DNA from: Novosphingobium panipatense
GTDB taxonomy: Bacteria; Pseudomonadota; Alphaproteobacteria; Sphingomonadales; Sphingomonadaceae
NCBI RefSeq assembly: GCF_002149965.1
Contig: NZ_MSQB01000029.1
Location: 1-61,989, forward strand
Reading direction: 5' to 3'
DNA length: 61,989 nucleotides
Position numbers and translations under genes: made by a program. The notes beneath the pieces are model-generated. The model was not told the origin of the DNA, ran no database searches, and worked only from the letters and a program-made list of their open reading frames with translations. Below, piece after piece: positions 32,106 through 41,117 of the stretch (positions are counted from its first letter, which is position 1; each line of letters starts with the position of its first letter).

Positions 32106-33830
32106 TCAGATCGTTCTGTTCAAACTGAAGAAGAACCGCGCTTTCTTGCTGTAATACTGAGATGGAGACTTGACAGGTACTGCAACTTGTGCCGTCGCAG
32201 TCCAGCCCTTTACCGGCGTCACGCGGACCCCGCCCCCCGCCGTCGCCAGGGAAAAGTCCTGAGCCCCCAGTCGGTACGCGGGTCTTTCGTAACTGTGAGA
32301 CAGGGCTCCGTCGGTATAGGCGAACACCGTCAAACCGCGCGAACCGCCTGCTGGCTTGCCCGCGACACGCCAGGACAATTCCACGCTGCCCGCTGCCGCC
32401 TTGTCTGCGGTGATGATCCCGACGCGGTAGGCCATGCCTGCCCCCTCCCCGCCCAGCGCGAAGCGTTCGGTGGTCGGCAGCCTGTCTGCGCTATATTGCC
32501 CGCGCAAGGTGGCCTTCACCGAAATCGCCTTGGTCACTTCCTTGATCGCGGTGATCTGGACATTGGCCTTGCGGAAGGAGGCCTGCGAATAGCCCTCGAT
32601 CGGCTGCGCGCCCAAGGCATTCAAGCCTTGGCTGAGGCTGGTGGACACGGCATAGCCGCCGGTCTTGTCGATCGACGACCAGACCGTTCCGAGACGAACG
32701 GCGCGGGTCTTGAAGCCTCCGAAAGCAGTATCGAGGAAGTAGTTGTCGCTATTCGTCCCGTCGAGCGAAAGACTGAGCGAGAGATTGCGGCGGTAGGACC
32801 GGATCAGCGGGTGCGACACGGCGATCCCGGCCTGCTTCGCCTCACCGATGATACCGAGGTCCCTGGTCTTGGTGCGCACATAGGCGCCGCTCATGCCCAA
32901 AGTCGTACCGTTCGAGCCGATCGGGGTCGCATGGCTGAGCGCGTAGAACTGATAACGATCAGGGTTGAACGGCAGGTTGCCGGAAAAGCGCGTGGTATCG
33001 CCTTCGCGCAGTACTCCGTTGACCGCGACCGACAACTGGGTCTGCACGCCGGTCGTGACATTGACGATGCCGTTGTTGTTGACGTTCATCGTGATGTCGA
33101 CCTGCTTGCGCTCCACCTTGAGCTCCAGCGCCAGTTCGCCGGGTTTCTCCGTCTGCTTCAGCCCGGCCTGCACGGTCTGCCCGGGGATGTCGCGCAGCAA
33201 CGAGATCGTGCGCTCGATGGTCGATTTGTGCGTCGGCGTTTCGCGCATCAGGCGTTTCACTTGCGCATCGATCAGGCGGGCCGGCGTGCTGCGGGTCTTG
33301 CCCTCCAGCGTGTAGCGGACGATGCGCCCTTCGAGCACGCGCACCGTCAGGACGCCCCCGGTCGGCACTTGCTGCGGGATCGAGACCGCAAAAAAGGCCA
33401 CATCGCTGCTCGCATAAGCGGCGCTGACGGCATTGGCGATCTTCTGCAGATTGTCCCGGTTGAGCGGCGCACCGATGAACGGCGCGGTCGCCTTGTCAAG
33501 CAGCGCTTTAGGCAGCGTTGCGCCCTCATAGCGCAAGGCGGTGAGCGCCACGCCTGCGCCGCCCGACGGCGCAGCGGGCGGCGCCACGGTCGGCGTTTGG
33601 GCCTGTGGCACTTGGGCCGGGGCCGGTACGCGCGGAACATCGGGGTCCTGCCGGTCGATACGGTCCCGATCGATGATAGGCGCCAGCGGCGAAGGCGGGG
33701 CGATCTGCGCGTTCGCCGCGAAAGGCACGGCTTGAAGCAGCAGCGCGGCAAACAACGCACCTAGCCGCCGCGTGGCGCCGACCTCACGGGGAACGCGGGA
33801 AAGCCGAAAAGGAAATACCGAAGCCCTCAT
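32106..33830 (-). CDS. Orphan TpsB outer-membrane transporter (ShlB/FhaC/HecB family)
   Basis: 574 residues. A signal peptide ends near residue 42 (LFAALLLQAVPFAANAQ). A Pro-rich linker follows, then a POTRA domain (about 93-170, GVALTALRYEGATLPKALLDK onward) and a C-terminal 16-strand-type beta-barrel ending RFFFSLNRTI. Members export a TpsA partner through the outer membrane. No tpsA lies beside it; the only TpsA in the window is about 13 kb away with its own, frameshifted, TpsB. It may be left over from a lost partner or act in trans. Confidence 0.9.
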   Translation of the reverse strand: MRASVFPFRLSRVPREVGATRRLGALFAALLLQAVPFAANAQIAPPSPLAPIIDRDRIDRQDPDVPRVPAPAQVPQAQTPTVAPPAAPSGGAGVALTALRYEGATLPKALLDKATAPFIGAPLNRDNLQKIANAVSAAYASSDVAFFAVSIPQQVPTGGVLTVRVLEGRIVRYTLEGKTRSTPARLIDAQVKRLMRETPTHKSTIERTISLLRDIPGQTVQAGLKQTEKPGELALELKVERKQVDITMNVNNNGIVNVTTGVQTQLSVAVNGVLREGDTTRFSGNLPFNPDRYQFYALSHATPIGSNGTTLGMSGAYVRTKTRDLGIIGEAKQAGIAVSHPLIRSYRRNLSLSLSLDGTNSDNYFLDTAFGGFKTRAVRLGTVWSSIDKTGGYAVSTSLSQGLNALGAQPIEGYSQASFRKANVQITAIKEVTKAISVKATLRGQYSADRLPTTERFALGGEGAGMAYRVGIITADKAAAGSVELSWRVAGKPAGGSRGLTVFAYTDGALSHSYERPAYRLGAQDFSLATAGGGVRVTPVKGWTATAQVAVPVKSPSQYYSKKARFFFSLNRTI

Positions 33831-33839
33831 GGTTCGCGA

Positions 33840-34079
33840 TCACCTGATGGAAGTTGTGCAATTAAGCTTTCCACGCAGGATGAAGGACATGGACTCCGGC
33901 AGCATCCCGAACTGGAGCCGGAGCGGCGGCTTCGGGTGGAAACCACCGGGTAGCAGCCGAACAGAGCCAGCGCCTGTTTCGCGCGGCACCACGCAAAGGC
34001 CCTTCCACCGCACGAAAAAGCGGGTGCCGCGCAAGAAATCGGTAACCTTGACGATTTCCCGCGAGGTAACCGAAATCAT
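33840..34079 (-). CDS. Possible small protein upstream of the orphan tpsB
   Basis: An open frame of about 79 residues from an ATG (MISVTSREIVKVTDFLRG) ending 9 bp before the tpsB start. Codon use is fairly normal, but there is no good Shine-Dalgarno sequence, no family I recognise, and an open frame on the other strand covers the same bases. It could equally be untranslated leader of tpsB. Confidence 0.25.
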   Translation of the reverse strand: MISVTSREIVKVTDFLRGTRFFVRWKGLCVVPRETGAGSVRLLPGGFHPKPPLRLQFGMLPESMSFILRGKLNCTTSIR

Positions 34080-34425
34080 GGTGCGCAGGGTTATGTAAAT
34101 TCGATCAACGCGCTGTTTTTGCTGCAATTAATCACCACTCAACGCATTGAACCGCCCCCCCCTCCCGCTCTCGGAAAGCTACGCAAAGCGGCGCAGGAAA
34201 GTGGCGAAAGCCCGGATAGATCGGGACGCGTCCGCGATTTCCCAGAAAAAGGGATATAGGCCGGTTCGGCTATAAATTAGTCTCGCGGCGCACGCTAAAC
34301 AGGGGCACGATGCGTGTCGTCATTGGCAATTTGGCAACTCCAGGCCGCCTAAACGACTTTATCTGGAGAGAAGAAAGTCCGCACCGCCGAAGCCGGTGAA
34401 GTCGCGGGAGAGTTGGGAGAAGGTC
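34080..34425. other. Intergenic region, no gene seen
   Basis: Holds the upstream region of the GGDEF gene and possibly the promoter of the leftward tpsB unit. It contains a run of C residues near 34150-34165 and an AT-richer stretch near 34255-34290. No repeat or strong hairpin was found. Confidence 0.4.
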
Positions 34426-35547
34426 GTGACATCGTCACCCGGAGAGAGCCTGGCCGAAAGGGCCTATGTCGAACTCGTGCGCAGTCTCTATGAGACGATC
34501 GCGCAGGCGCTCTACATGTTGGTGATCTTCCTCGTCTGCTTCATGCTGATCTACCAGGCCGAACAGGACCGCGCGATCCTGCTGATCGGCGCCGCAGCCC
34601 TGCTGACCTGGATCTTCCGCATCGAAGTGGCGCGCCGCTTTAGGCAAAGGGCGCTGACGGGCGTGATCGCCAAGCCCGAAGCGCGGCGTCTGGAACTGGC
34701 ATTCGCCGTGCCCTACGTCGGCTTCGCGGTCCTGCTCGGCGCATTCGGCGCGCGCGTCTTCGCCCTTCCCGATCCCGAAGCGCACATGCTGACGATCTGC
34801 ACGATCATGGGCTTCTGCGCGGGAGTGGTAACCGGGGTCGGAAGGCGGCCTGCCATTGCCAACCTCTCGCTGCTGGGCGCGGCGGGACCGGTGATTGTCA
34901 TGGCCGCCCTGCGCGGCACACCTTTATATACAGGGCTGGCGCTGATCACGGCGGCCTATCTGGTCGGCGGAATGCAGGCCCTGAAAATGCGCTTCGAGAT
35001 CGTGAAGGCCGAGATCGGCAAGCGCCTGCTCTCGGTCTCGCTGGCCCGCAGCGACAGCCTGACCGCCCTGCCCAACCGCCTGGCCCTGCGCGAATACTTC
35101 GATGAAAACGCGCGGCTGATCTCCTCTTCTGGGCTGATCGCGGTGCATTATCTCGATCTCAACGGCTTCAAGCCGGTCAACGACGACCACGGCCACACCG
35201 TCGGCGACATGCTGCTGGCCCTGGTGGCCGATCGGCTGCGCGGAGCGATTCGCAGCGGCGACATCGTCGCGCGGCTTGGCGGCGACGAATTTGCCGTGCT
35301 CCAGTACGGCCTGCATCGCAGCGAGGAGGCGGAATTTCTGGCACAGCGACTGGTGGCCGCGATCGGCCAGCCTTTTCACCTGGCCGACCTGACCCTCTCG
35401 ATCACGGCGTCGATCGGCACGGTCGTTACCGGAAACGGCCGTCAGGACCTGGCGGTCCTGCTCGACGAAGCCGACGCCCGGCTCTACCTCGCCAAGCGCG
35501 GGAGAACGGAAAACGGCCAGAAGGTCGTCAACGGAACGGACTGGTAG
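34426..35547 (+). CDS. Membrane GGDEF diguanylate cyclase with I-site
   Basis: About 373 residues from the GTG at 34426, chosen because GGGAG lies 6 bases upstream; a GTG at 34396 is in frame but has no such site. Residues about 20-190 hold about six membrane helices. The cyclase domain has ARSDSLTALPNRLAL, YLDLNGFKPVNDDHGH and the active site RLGGDEF (about 285-289). R-S-G-D precedes it by five residues, an intact RxxD inhibitory site, so this enzyme should be feedback-controlled, unlike the other two GGDEF proteins here. It sits just before the plasmid partition genes with no sign of co-transcription. Confidence 0.92.
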   Translation: MTSSPGESLAERAYVELVRSLYETIAQALYMLVIFLVCFMLIYQAEQDRAILLIGAAALLTWIFRIEVARRFRQRALTGVIAKPEARRLELAFAVPYVGFAVLLGAFGARVFALPDPEAHMLTICTIMGFCAGVVTGVGRRPAIANLSLLGAAGPVIVMAALRGTPLYTGLALITAAYLVGGMQALKMRFEIVKAEIGKRLLSVSLARSDSLTALPNRLALREYFDENARLISSSGLIAVHYLDLNGFKPVNDDHGHTVGDMLLALVADRLRGAIRSGDIVARLGGDEFAVLQYGLHRSEEAEFLAQRLVAAIGQPFHLADLTLSITASIGTVVTGNGRQDLAVLLDEADARLYLAKRGRTENGQKVVNGTDW

Positions 35548-35698
35548 CGGCCCGGTTGAATCATTTCTTCCGGCGATTCGTCTGGCCAAGTACTTCAGCC
35601 TCGGAAGGGCGCCTCCAGAAGCAATCCCCGAACAACCCACAGGTCATGATCCAGGTTCACATCTTTGGCCTCGACTGAATATCCATTCACGCATATAT

Positions 35699-35727
35699 CT
35701 GCAAAATCGTTCAAAATAGTTTTGCAG
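35699..35727. promoter_or_regulatory. Inverted repeat upstream of parA, candidate operator
   Basis: CTGCAAAA (35699-35706) and TTTTGCAG (35720-35727) form an inverted repeat with a 13-base spacer, ending 7 bases before the parA ATG. ParA proteins with an N-terminal DNA-binding domain repress their own operon, so this is a sensible target. The AGG of the second arm may also serve as the ribosome binding site. Confidence 0.5.
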
Positions 35728-35734
35728 GCGTGAC

Positions 35735-36928
35735 ATGCATTCACAAGTCGACCGTATCTCGGAAATGGCCCAGGCGGGCGAGAAGATGATCGAACGGCTG
35801 CGGCGCAAGGCCTTCCTGCCTGAAAGCCGCAAGGGCCTCAATGTCCGCTTCGGCATTGCCGAGGCCGCCACCCTGCTTGGCTGTTCCACGAATCGCATCC
35901 GCATGGCCGAGGACGACGGGCGCCTGCCCCCGCCTCCTGCTGCGGGCAACGGCCGCCGCCTGGGTTATACGGTCGAGGAAATGCTGCACATGCGCGAAGT
36001 GCTCGGCGCTTCGCCTGCCCGCGCGCCGCTGGACGTTCCCGCGCTGATCGCGGTGCAGAACTTCAAGGGCGGCGTCGGCAAGTCCACGGTCACCACGCAC
36101 CTTGCGCACTACTTCGCGGTTCAGGGTTACCGCGTGCTGGTGGTCGATTGCGACAGCCAGGCCACCACCACCACCCTGTTCGGCTTCAACCCGCACTTCA
36201 ACATCACGCGGGAAGAAACGCTCTATCCTTATCTTTCGATCGACCCGACCCAGGCCGACCTGCTCTATGCGGTCAAGCGTACGCCCTGGCCGAACGTGGA
36301 CCTGATCCCCTCGAACCTCGAACTCTTCGACGTCGAGTATGAACTGGCCGCCGCCGGTGCCGACGGCCAGTCGGTGCTCGCGGCGCGATTCCGCAAGCTC
36401 AAGCAGGGTCTGATGGACCTTGCGCGCGATTACGACGTGGTCATCCTCGATCCGCCGCCGGCGCTCGGCACGATCAGCCTTGCCGTGATGCAGGCGGCCA
36501 ATGCCCTGCTCGTGCCGCTGGCGGCGACCACGCCGGACTTCTGCTCCACCGTGCAGTTCCTCTCGATGATGGACCAGGTGCTCGAACAGCTCGTCGGCGC
36601 CGGGATCTCGGTGGACTATTCCTTCGTGCGCCTGATCTGTTCGAAGTTCGACGGCAACGACCCCAGCCACGAAATGGTCCGCACCATCATGGAGCAGACT
36701 TTCGGCCCGGCCCTCCTGCCGGTTCCCATCCTGGAAAGCGCCGAGATCAGCCATGCCGCCTTGCGCATGATGACGGTATACGAACTGGAAAAACCGATCG
36801 GCACGCCGCGCACGCACAAGCGCTGCAAAGCCAATCTCGATGAGGCCATGGGCCAGATCGAACAGCTGGTGCGCACCGGATGGGGCCGCTCGCAGCGCGT
36901 GGACGAGGACTTGCTGGTCAATGGCTAA
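35735..36928 (+). CDS. parA: ParA plasmid partition ATPase with N-terminal DNA-binding domain
   Basis: 397 residues, type Ia ParA size. Residues about 38-95 form a MerR-like helix-turn-helix (FGIAEAATLLGCSTNRIRMAE). The ATPase domain begins near 104, with the deviant Walker A KGGVGKST (111-118), LVVDCDSQATTTTLFG (A-prime) and VVILDPPPALG (Walker B). It drives plasmid segregation with ParB and probably autoregulates the operon. parB follows 94 bp later, and an inverted repeat lies just upstream. Confidence 0.96.
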   Translation: MHSQVDRISEMAQAGEKMIERLRRKAFLPESRKGLNVRFGIAEAATLLGCSTNRIRMAEDDGRLPPPPAAGNGRRLGYTVEEMLHMREVLGASPARAPLDVPALIAVQNFKGGVGKSTVTTHLAHYFAVQGYRVLVVDCDSQATTTTLFGFNPHFNITREETLYPYLSIDPTQADLLYAVKRTPWPNVDLIPSNLELFDVEYELAAAGADGQSVLAARFRKLKQGLMDLARDYDVVILDPPPALGTISLAVMQAANALLVPLAATTPDFCSTVQFLSMMDQVLEQLVGAGISVDYSFVRLICSKFDGNDPSHEMVRTIMEQTFGPALLPVPILESAEISHAALRMMTVYELEKPIGTPRTHKRCKANLDEAMGQIEQLVRTGWGRSQRVDEDLLVNG

Positions 36929-37022
36929 CATGTTCCCGAAAAACGAAAAACAATTTTCCTACATGGATTTTGTTCGTCATATGTTCCTGTCCGATTCTCG
37001 CTATCCATCTTCGAGGTAAGCC

Positions 37023-38114
37023 ATGGCCCGCAAGCAATCAGACTATCTCGCCGCCCTGCTCTCCGACGACGATCTCCCCCTGCAGGACGATGCCGCAGCG
37101 CCGGTTGAAACCGCCGCCGAAGAAGGCGTGCCGCCCAGCCCCCTGCCCGAGCCGAAGGCCCGCGTGGAGCGCACGCGCGGCACCACCCTGCTAGGCCGTG
37201 AAAGCGCCCTCGCCCGCGTCGCCTCGGGCGAAGTTCGGCAGGTCACACAGCTTCTGCTCGATCCGGGTCGCGTGCGGATCTGGCCCGGCAATGCGCGCTC
37301 CTATGTGCACCTCTCGGAAGAGTCCTGCCAGGAACTGATCGATTCGATCATTGCCGAGGGCGGCCAGAAAGTGCCTGCGGTCGTGCGCCGGGTGGAAGGC
37401 GATCCCGACCATGACTACGAAGTCATCGCCGGTACCCGCCGTCACTGGTCGATCTCCTGGCTGCGCGCGCATTCCTACCCGGACATGCAGTTCGTGGCGC
37501 AAGTCGCCCAGCTCGACGACGAGGCCGCCTTCCGCCTTGCCGATCTGGAGAACCGCGCCCGCAAGGACGTGTCGGACCTGGAGCGCGCGCGCAACTATGC
37601 CCAGGCGCTGCGCGATCACTACGGCAACCACATGACCCGCATGGCCGAGCGGCTCAAGCTCTCCAAGGGCTGGCTGTCGAAGATGCTCAAGGTCGCCGCG
37701 ATCCCGGATGCCGTGCTTTCCGCTTTCGCTTCCCCGGCCGACGTCCAGCTCAAGCCCGCCTATCCGCTGGCGCAATTGCTCGATGACCGCGACAAGTCGG
37801 CAGCGGTGCGCAAGGAAGCGACCCGCCTGACGCGCGAGCAGGCCAATCGCCGTGCCGACGGGCGCCCGTCGATCCCCGCAACCGATGTGCTCAAGGCCCT
37901 GCTGGCGGCGCCCGATGCCGAACGCGCAAAACCGGAACCGATGAGCGTGATATCGCGCCATGGCCGGCCCATGGCCTCGGTGCAGTCGAGCAACCGCCAG
38001 GGCGTAACCTTGCGGCTCCATGCCGGTTCCGGCGCGAGCCGGGAGGAAGTGCTCACCGCCGTACGCAATCTGCTGATCGAGCTCGACGGCGAAGGCCGGG
38101 GCCTGCAGACGTGA
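37023..38114 (+). CDS. parB: ParB plasmid partition protein
   Basis: 363 residues. The ParB/CTPase domain has VIAGTRRHWSISWL (about 134-147) and ENRARKDVSDLERARNY (about 176-192), and the helix-turn-helix is TRMAERLKLSKGWLSKML (about 205-222). A long C-terminal part ends in a probable dimerisation segment. It should load at centromere sites; three TGTTTC-type palindromes lie 150 bp to 1.5 kb downstream. It is followed by a strong terminator, closing a parAB unit. Confidence 0.95.
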   Translation: MARKQSDYLAALLSDDDLPLQDDAAAPVETAAEEGVPPSPLPEPKARVERTRGTTLLGRESALARVASGEVRQVTQLLLDPGRVRIWPGNARSYVHLSEESCQELIDSIIAEGGQKVPAVVRRVEGDPDHDYEVIAGTRRHWSISWLRAHSYPDMQFVAQVAQLDDEAAFRLADLENRARKDVSDLERARNYAQALRDHYGNHMTRMAERLKLSKGWLSKMLKVAAIPDAVLSAFASPADVQLKPAYPLAQLLDDRDKSAAVRKEATRLTREQANRRADGRPSIPATDVLKALLAAPDAERAKPEPMSVISRHGRPMASVQSSNRQGVTLRLHAGSGASREEVLTAVRNLLIELDGEGRGLQT

Positions 38115-38201
38115 ACCTTCGGAGAAAGGCCTGCCCGCCCCTTGAGCGGTGGCAGCGTCTTTCTCCGGTTCCCGTTACGATCCCTCAAGGGACCACACGA
38201 G

Positions 38202-38229
38202 ATGCAGGGGGTGATCCCCCTGCATTTTT
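38202..38229 (+). terminator. Rho-independent terminator after parAB
   Basis: ATGCAGGGGG (38202-38211), loop TGAT, CCCCCTGCAT (38216-38225), then TTTT. A perfect 10-bp stem plus a T-run, about 90 bp after the parB stop. Confidence 0.9.
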
Positions 38230-38269
38230 CGTTTCCGCGCCCTTCCCGATGCCGGTTTCCCCGCGATAT

Positions 38270-38287
38270 TGTTTCCCCGGGGAAACA
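38270..38287. promoter_or_regulatory. parS-like palindrome 1
   Basis: TGTTTCCCCGGGGAAACA, a perfect 18-bp palindrome. It shares the TGTTTC and GAAACA arms of chromosomal parS (TGTTTCACGTGAAACA) but has a six-base CCCGGG centre instead of ACGT. It lies between parB and repA. Candidate ParB binding site. Confidence 0.7.
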
Positions 38288-38450
38288 CGGGAGAGCAGCA
38301 GAGCGTCCTTCCCGCTCCTCCAACCGCGGAATGACCTGCGCGGCGGGGTCAAAACCACGCACAAGTTCTGCACAACCAAGCGCATCCGCCATTTGCCCAG
38401 CCTTCGGCGGCCCGCCATGATGGCAAGAATCACCCGAATCCGTCGATTCT

Positions 38451-38468
38451 TGTTTCCCCAGGGAAACA
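38451..38468. promoter_or_regulatory. parS-like palindrome 2
   Basis: TGTTTCCCCAGGGAAACA, the same 18-bp site with one central mismatch. It ends 56 bp before the repA start, so a bound protein could also affect repA expression. Confidence 0.68.
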
Positions 38469-38524
38469 GCGAAGCGCCGTGTCCGGTCCTGTCAGTTCAC
38501 CCGCGTTGAATACGGAATGAGAAA

Positions 38525-39892
38525 ATGAGTCGCCCAAGAAAAGAGACGGCCTCGGAACAGTTCGACCTGTTCCTTCCGTATATTGCGGACCTGCCGATGC
38601 GCGACCAGCGCGAGATGATGGAGCGGCCTTTCTTCAGCCTCGCCAAGTCCAAGCGCGCCAAGCCGATCGACTACACCAGTCCCGACGGCAAGCTCTGGGT
38701 ACACGTCTCCGCCAACCCCGACTACGGCATGGCGACAATCTGGGACGCGGACATCCTGATCTACTGCGCCAGCATGCTGGCGGACATGGCACGGCGCGGC
38801 GTTAACGACGTGCCGCGCAAGCTTCACCTCATGCCTTATGACCTGCTGCGCGCAATCGGCCGCCCCACCACCGGGCGCGCCTACGAACTGCTCAGCCAGG
38901 CCCTCGATCGTCTGGTGGCCACCACCATCAAGACCAATATCCGCGCCGAAAACCGCCGCGAAGCCACGTTCTCCTGGCTCGATGGCTGGAACCAGCTGGT
39001 CGATGAACGTACCGAAAGGTCGCGCGGCATGACCATCGAACTGTCGAACTGGTTCTGGGAAGGCGTGATGATGAAAGGCGGCGTGCTCTCCATCGACCGC
39101 GCCTATTTCAACATTACCGGCGGCCGCGAGCGCTGGCTCTACAAGGTCGCGCGCAAGCATGCCGGCGGCGCGGGCGAGGGGGGCTTCGCCATCTCCATGC
39201 CCGTGCTCTTCGAGAAATCCGGTGCTGAGGGGCAATATCGCCGCTTCAAGTTCGAGATGCTCAAGCTCGTCGAGAAGGACGACCTCCCCGGCTATGCGCT
39301 CTCGCTGGAAACCGCGCGGGACGGCGAGCCGATGATCCGCATGCGCCGCGTGGACGGGAAGGGCGGTGCCGAAAAAGGCCTGCCCGCCGGACCTGCCGCC
39401 AACGAGGATGAGATGGAGGATGTGGTGGAACAGGCCTTCTCCTCGCCGCGCGCACCTTTGCCTGCAAGCGAGACACCCGCTCCCGCAAAGCCTGCCCGCC
39501 GCAGCACGACGCCTCGCGCGCGCAAGGTTCCTGCATCCCCCGAAGCCTCGAATACCGCTGTTTCCCTGGGGAAACCCGAGAGGAAATCCAGTGCCGGATC
39601 GGCCCGCGCCGATGCCAATACCCGCACCGACGAACCCGTTGTCGATGCCAGCCAGCTGATCCGCCGCACCGTGATCGGCCTTTCGGAAGCAGCCACGCGT
39701 GGCTTCATGACCGACGAGACCATCGACTATCTTCGCCGCACTTGCCCAGGCTGGGATCTCCACGCCCTTCATGCCGAGTTCGAACGCTGGGTCTCGGCCT
39801 CGCCCGAACGCACCCCGGCCGACTGGCAGCGCGCCTTCATCGGTTGGGTGAAACGCCACCATGAAAAGCACGGCCGCAACTTGCGCGGCTGA
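38525..39892 (+). CDS. repA: Plasmid replication initiator RepA (RPA family)
   Basis: 455 residues; the ATG of MSRPRKETASEQFDLF follows a GGAATGAGAAA leader. The N-terminal ~280 residues match replication initiator protein A of alphaproteobacterial plasmids: LPMRDQREMMERPFFSLAKSKR, YTSPDGKLWVHVSANPDYGMATIWDADILIY (shown in part) and LDRLVATTIKTNI, the winged-helix core. A Pro/Ala-rich linker (about 290-390) leads to a C-terminal helical domain with WDLHALHAEFERWV. It should bind the iterons about 550 bp downstream. A parS-like palindrome lies inside the linker coding region. Confidence 0.94.
   Translation: MSRPRKETASEQFDLFLPYIADLPMRDQREMMERPFFSLAKSKRAKPIDYTSPDGKLWVHVSANPDYGMATIWDADILIYCASMLADMARRGVNDVPRKLHLMPYDLLRAIGRPTTGRAYELLSQALDRLVATTIKTNIRAENRREATFSWLDGWNQLVDERTERSRGMTIELSNWFWEGVMMKGGVLSIDRAYFNITGGRERWLYKVARKHAGGAGEGGFAISMPVLFEKSGAEGQYRRFKFEMLKLVEKDDLPGYALSLETARDGEPMIRMRRVDGKGGAEKGLPAGPAANEDEMEDVVEQAFSSPRAPLPASETPAPAKPARRSTTPRARKVPASPEASNTAVSLGKPERKSSAGSARADANTRTDEPVVDASQLIRRTVIGLSEAATRGFMTDETIDYLRRTCPGWDLHALHAEFERWVSASPERTPADWQRAFIGWVKRHHEKHGRNLRG
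39559..39576. promoter_or_regulatory. parS-like palindrome 3, inside repA
   Basis: TGTTTCCCTGGGGAAACC, matching the other two sites at 16 or more of 18 positions. It is embedded in the low-complexity linker of repA, where the protein sequence tolerates it. Confidence 0.62.
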
Positions 39893-39948
39893 GGCATACC
39901 CGGAACCGGCCCGGCTTCCCGCACCGAGCAGGAAAGACCAGTTAAAGA

Positions 39949-39982
39949 AAGGCCCCGAAGCGCACCGCCGCTTCGGGGCCTT
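39949..39982 (+). terminator. Rho-independent terminator after repA
   Basis: AAGGCCCCGAAGCG (39949-39962) pairs perfectly over 14 bp with CGCTTCGGGGCCTT (39969-39982), followed by CTCTTT. It lies about 57 bp after the repA stop. Confidence 0.9.
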
Positions 39983-40443
39983 CTCTTTGCGCACGCCCAA
40001 GGAAGTGCCCAGCAAGGCACAGACCGCCCCCAGAAAGTCTCGCTATGGCGGGCAGGGGCCGCTGCGCTCACCGGGAAAGGCCGGACAGCGAAACGACGCC
40101 GTGACCGCTCCCCCCTTCACCATCGGATTCCGAACCTGCCCGTCGTCCGGTAACCCGCTCCCTCGTTCTCGACTGCCGGGCCGCCGATCACCGGGAGTTC
40201 TCCGCGACCTGTGCAAACCCGCCGTGGCCTACGAACCTTCGTCACAGCTAACGGGCGCCCCGCAACGTGGCAGGATCGCGCCGAGAAAATCGGCCTTGCC
40301 GGAAGCCGTTCCCGAAGTGTCGCGTCTGACGGCGAAGCGAAAGCGAGCGACGCCAAAGCTCGCGGCTTGAACTTGTTGATTGAACCTTTCCGCCCGAGCC
40401 CCTCTGGAAAGTGATTCAAATAAACGGGTGAAAAACGGACCTT

Positions 40444-40580
40444 CGACACACCGGGAACGCCCTGATCGCATGTTTCGACCCTTCAGGAACAGTCCATCGA
40501 CCCTTCGGGAACACAGCCTCGATCCTTCAGGAACAGCCACGACGACACTTCGGGAACGTAGCAACGACACTTCGGGAATG
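40444..40580. repeat. Iteron array (five direct repeats plus one outlier)
   Basis: Direct repeats of consensus CGAYMCTTCRGGAACA begin at 40476, 40498, 40520, 40543 and 40565, so the period is 22-23 bp, two helical turns. A sixth, weaker copy (CGACACACCGGGAACG) starts at 40444. Spacing, location downstream of repA and sequence conservation fit RepA-binding iterons. Confidence 0.85.
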
Positions 40581-40633
40581 CCGCCAATTTGCAAATCGTG
40601 GGAGTCACAGGCCTGGCGGCGGAACGGCGCGCG

Positions 40634-40674
40634 GCTAACTTTTCTAACTGAATCTCTCTAACGTGTATTCTAAC
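40634..40674. repeat. Four CTAAC motifs in an AT-richer segment
   Basis: CTAAC occurs at 40634, 40644, 40658 and 40670, spaced 10-14 bp, just beyond the iterons. A possible DNA-unwinding or accessory protein site; the function is not known. Confidence 0.4.
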
Positions 40675-41117
40675 CGCTGCGCGCGAAGTTTCGCTTCGCT
40701 TGTGAAAAAGGGAGAGGGGGACAGATCCTGCATCGATGGAGCGCCTTGCACGCCCATGATCGGGCAAGCTCGGCTGCGTAAGAACAGAGAGCGGCGATTT
40801 GAATCATTTTCCGCCAGCCTGGCAGCGTAATTGTGCAAACCCGGCGCTCACATGACGGCATACCCGATTCTCGGCGTCCGAATTTGCCCTCAGAAGCCCG
40901 TAGAGCGCATCGGAGGCGGTTCCGGGCCTGGACCCTATCCCTTACCAGTTTTCGCGCTCTACGAGGCCCGATTTCAGGACACTGGAAAACCGCGATTTTC
41001 CGCCGATTTTGCCCGTTTCAGCCGAAATGACGGGCCAACGGCCCCATTTTGGCCCGCTTCGGCCCGTTCGACCCGCGCGGTATGCCTTGGGGATCACGCG
41101 GCCGGCGAAGACCCCGA

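Larger units (their letters stand above)
39893..41117. other. Non-coding replication origin region
   Basis: About 1.2 kb without a convincing gene. From left to right it holds the repA terminator, about 450 bp with nothing recognised, an iteron array (40444-40580), an AT-richer stretch with four CTAAC motifs (40634-40674), and a hairpin CGGGCCAA (41031-41038)/TTGGCCCG (41049-41056). The combination downstream of repA suggests the plasmid origin. I found no exact DnaA box. Confidence 0.65.

Noticed and set aside
36929..37022. Possible toxin-antitoxin genes near the partition operon
   Set aside because: I looked between parA, parB and repA and around the origin; no open frames with suitable size, ribosome binding sites or family features were found.
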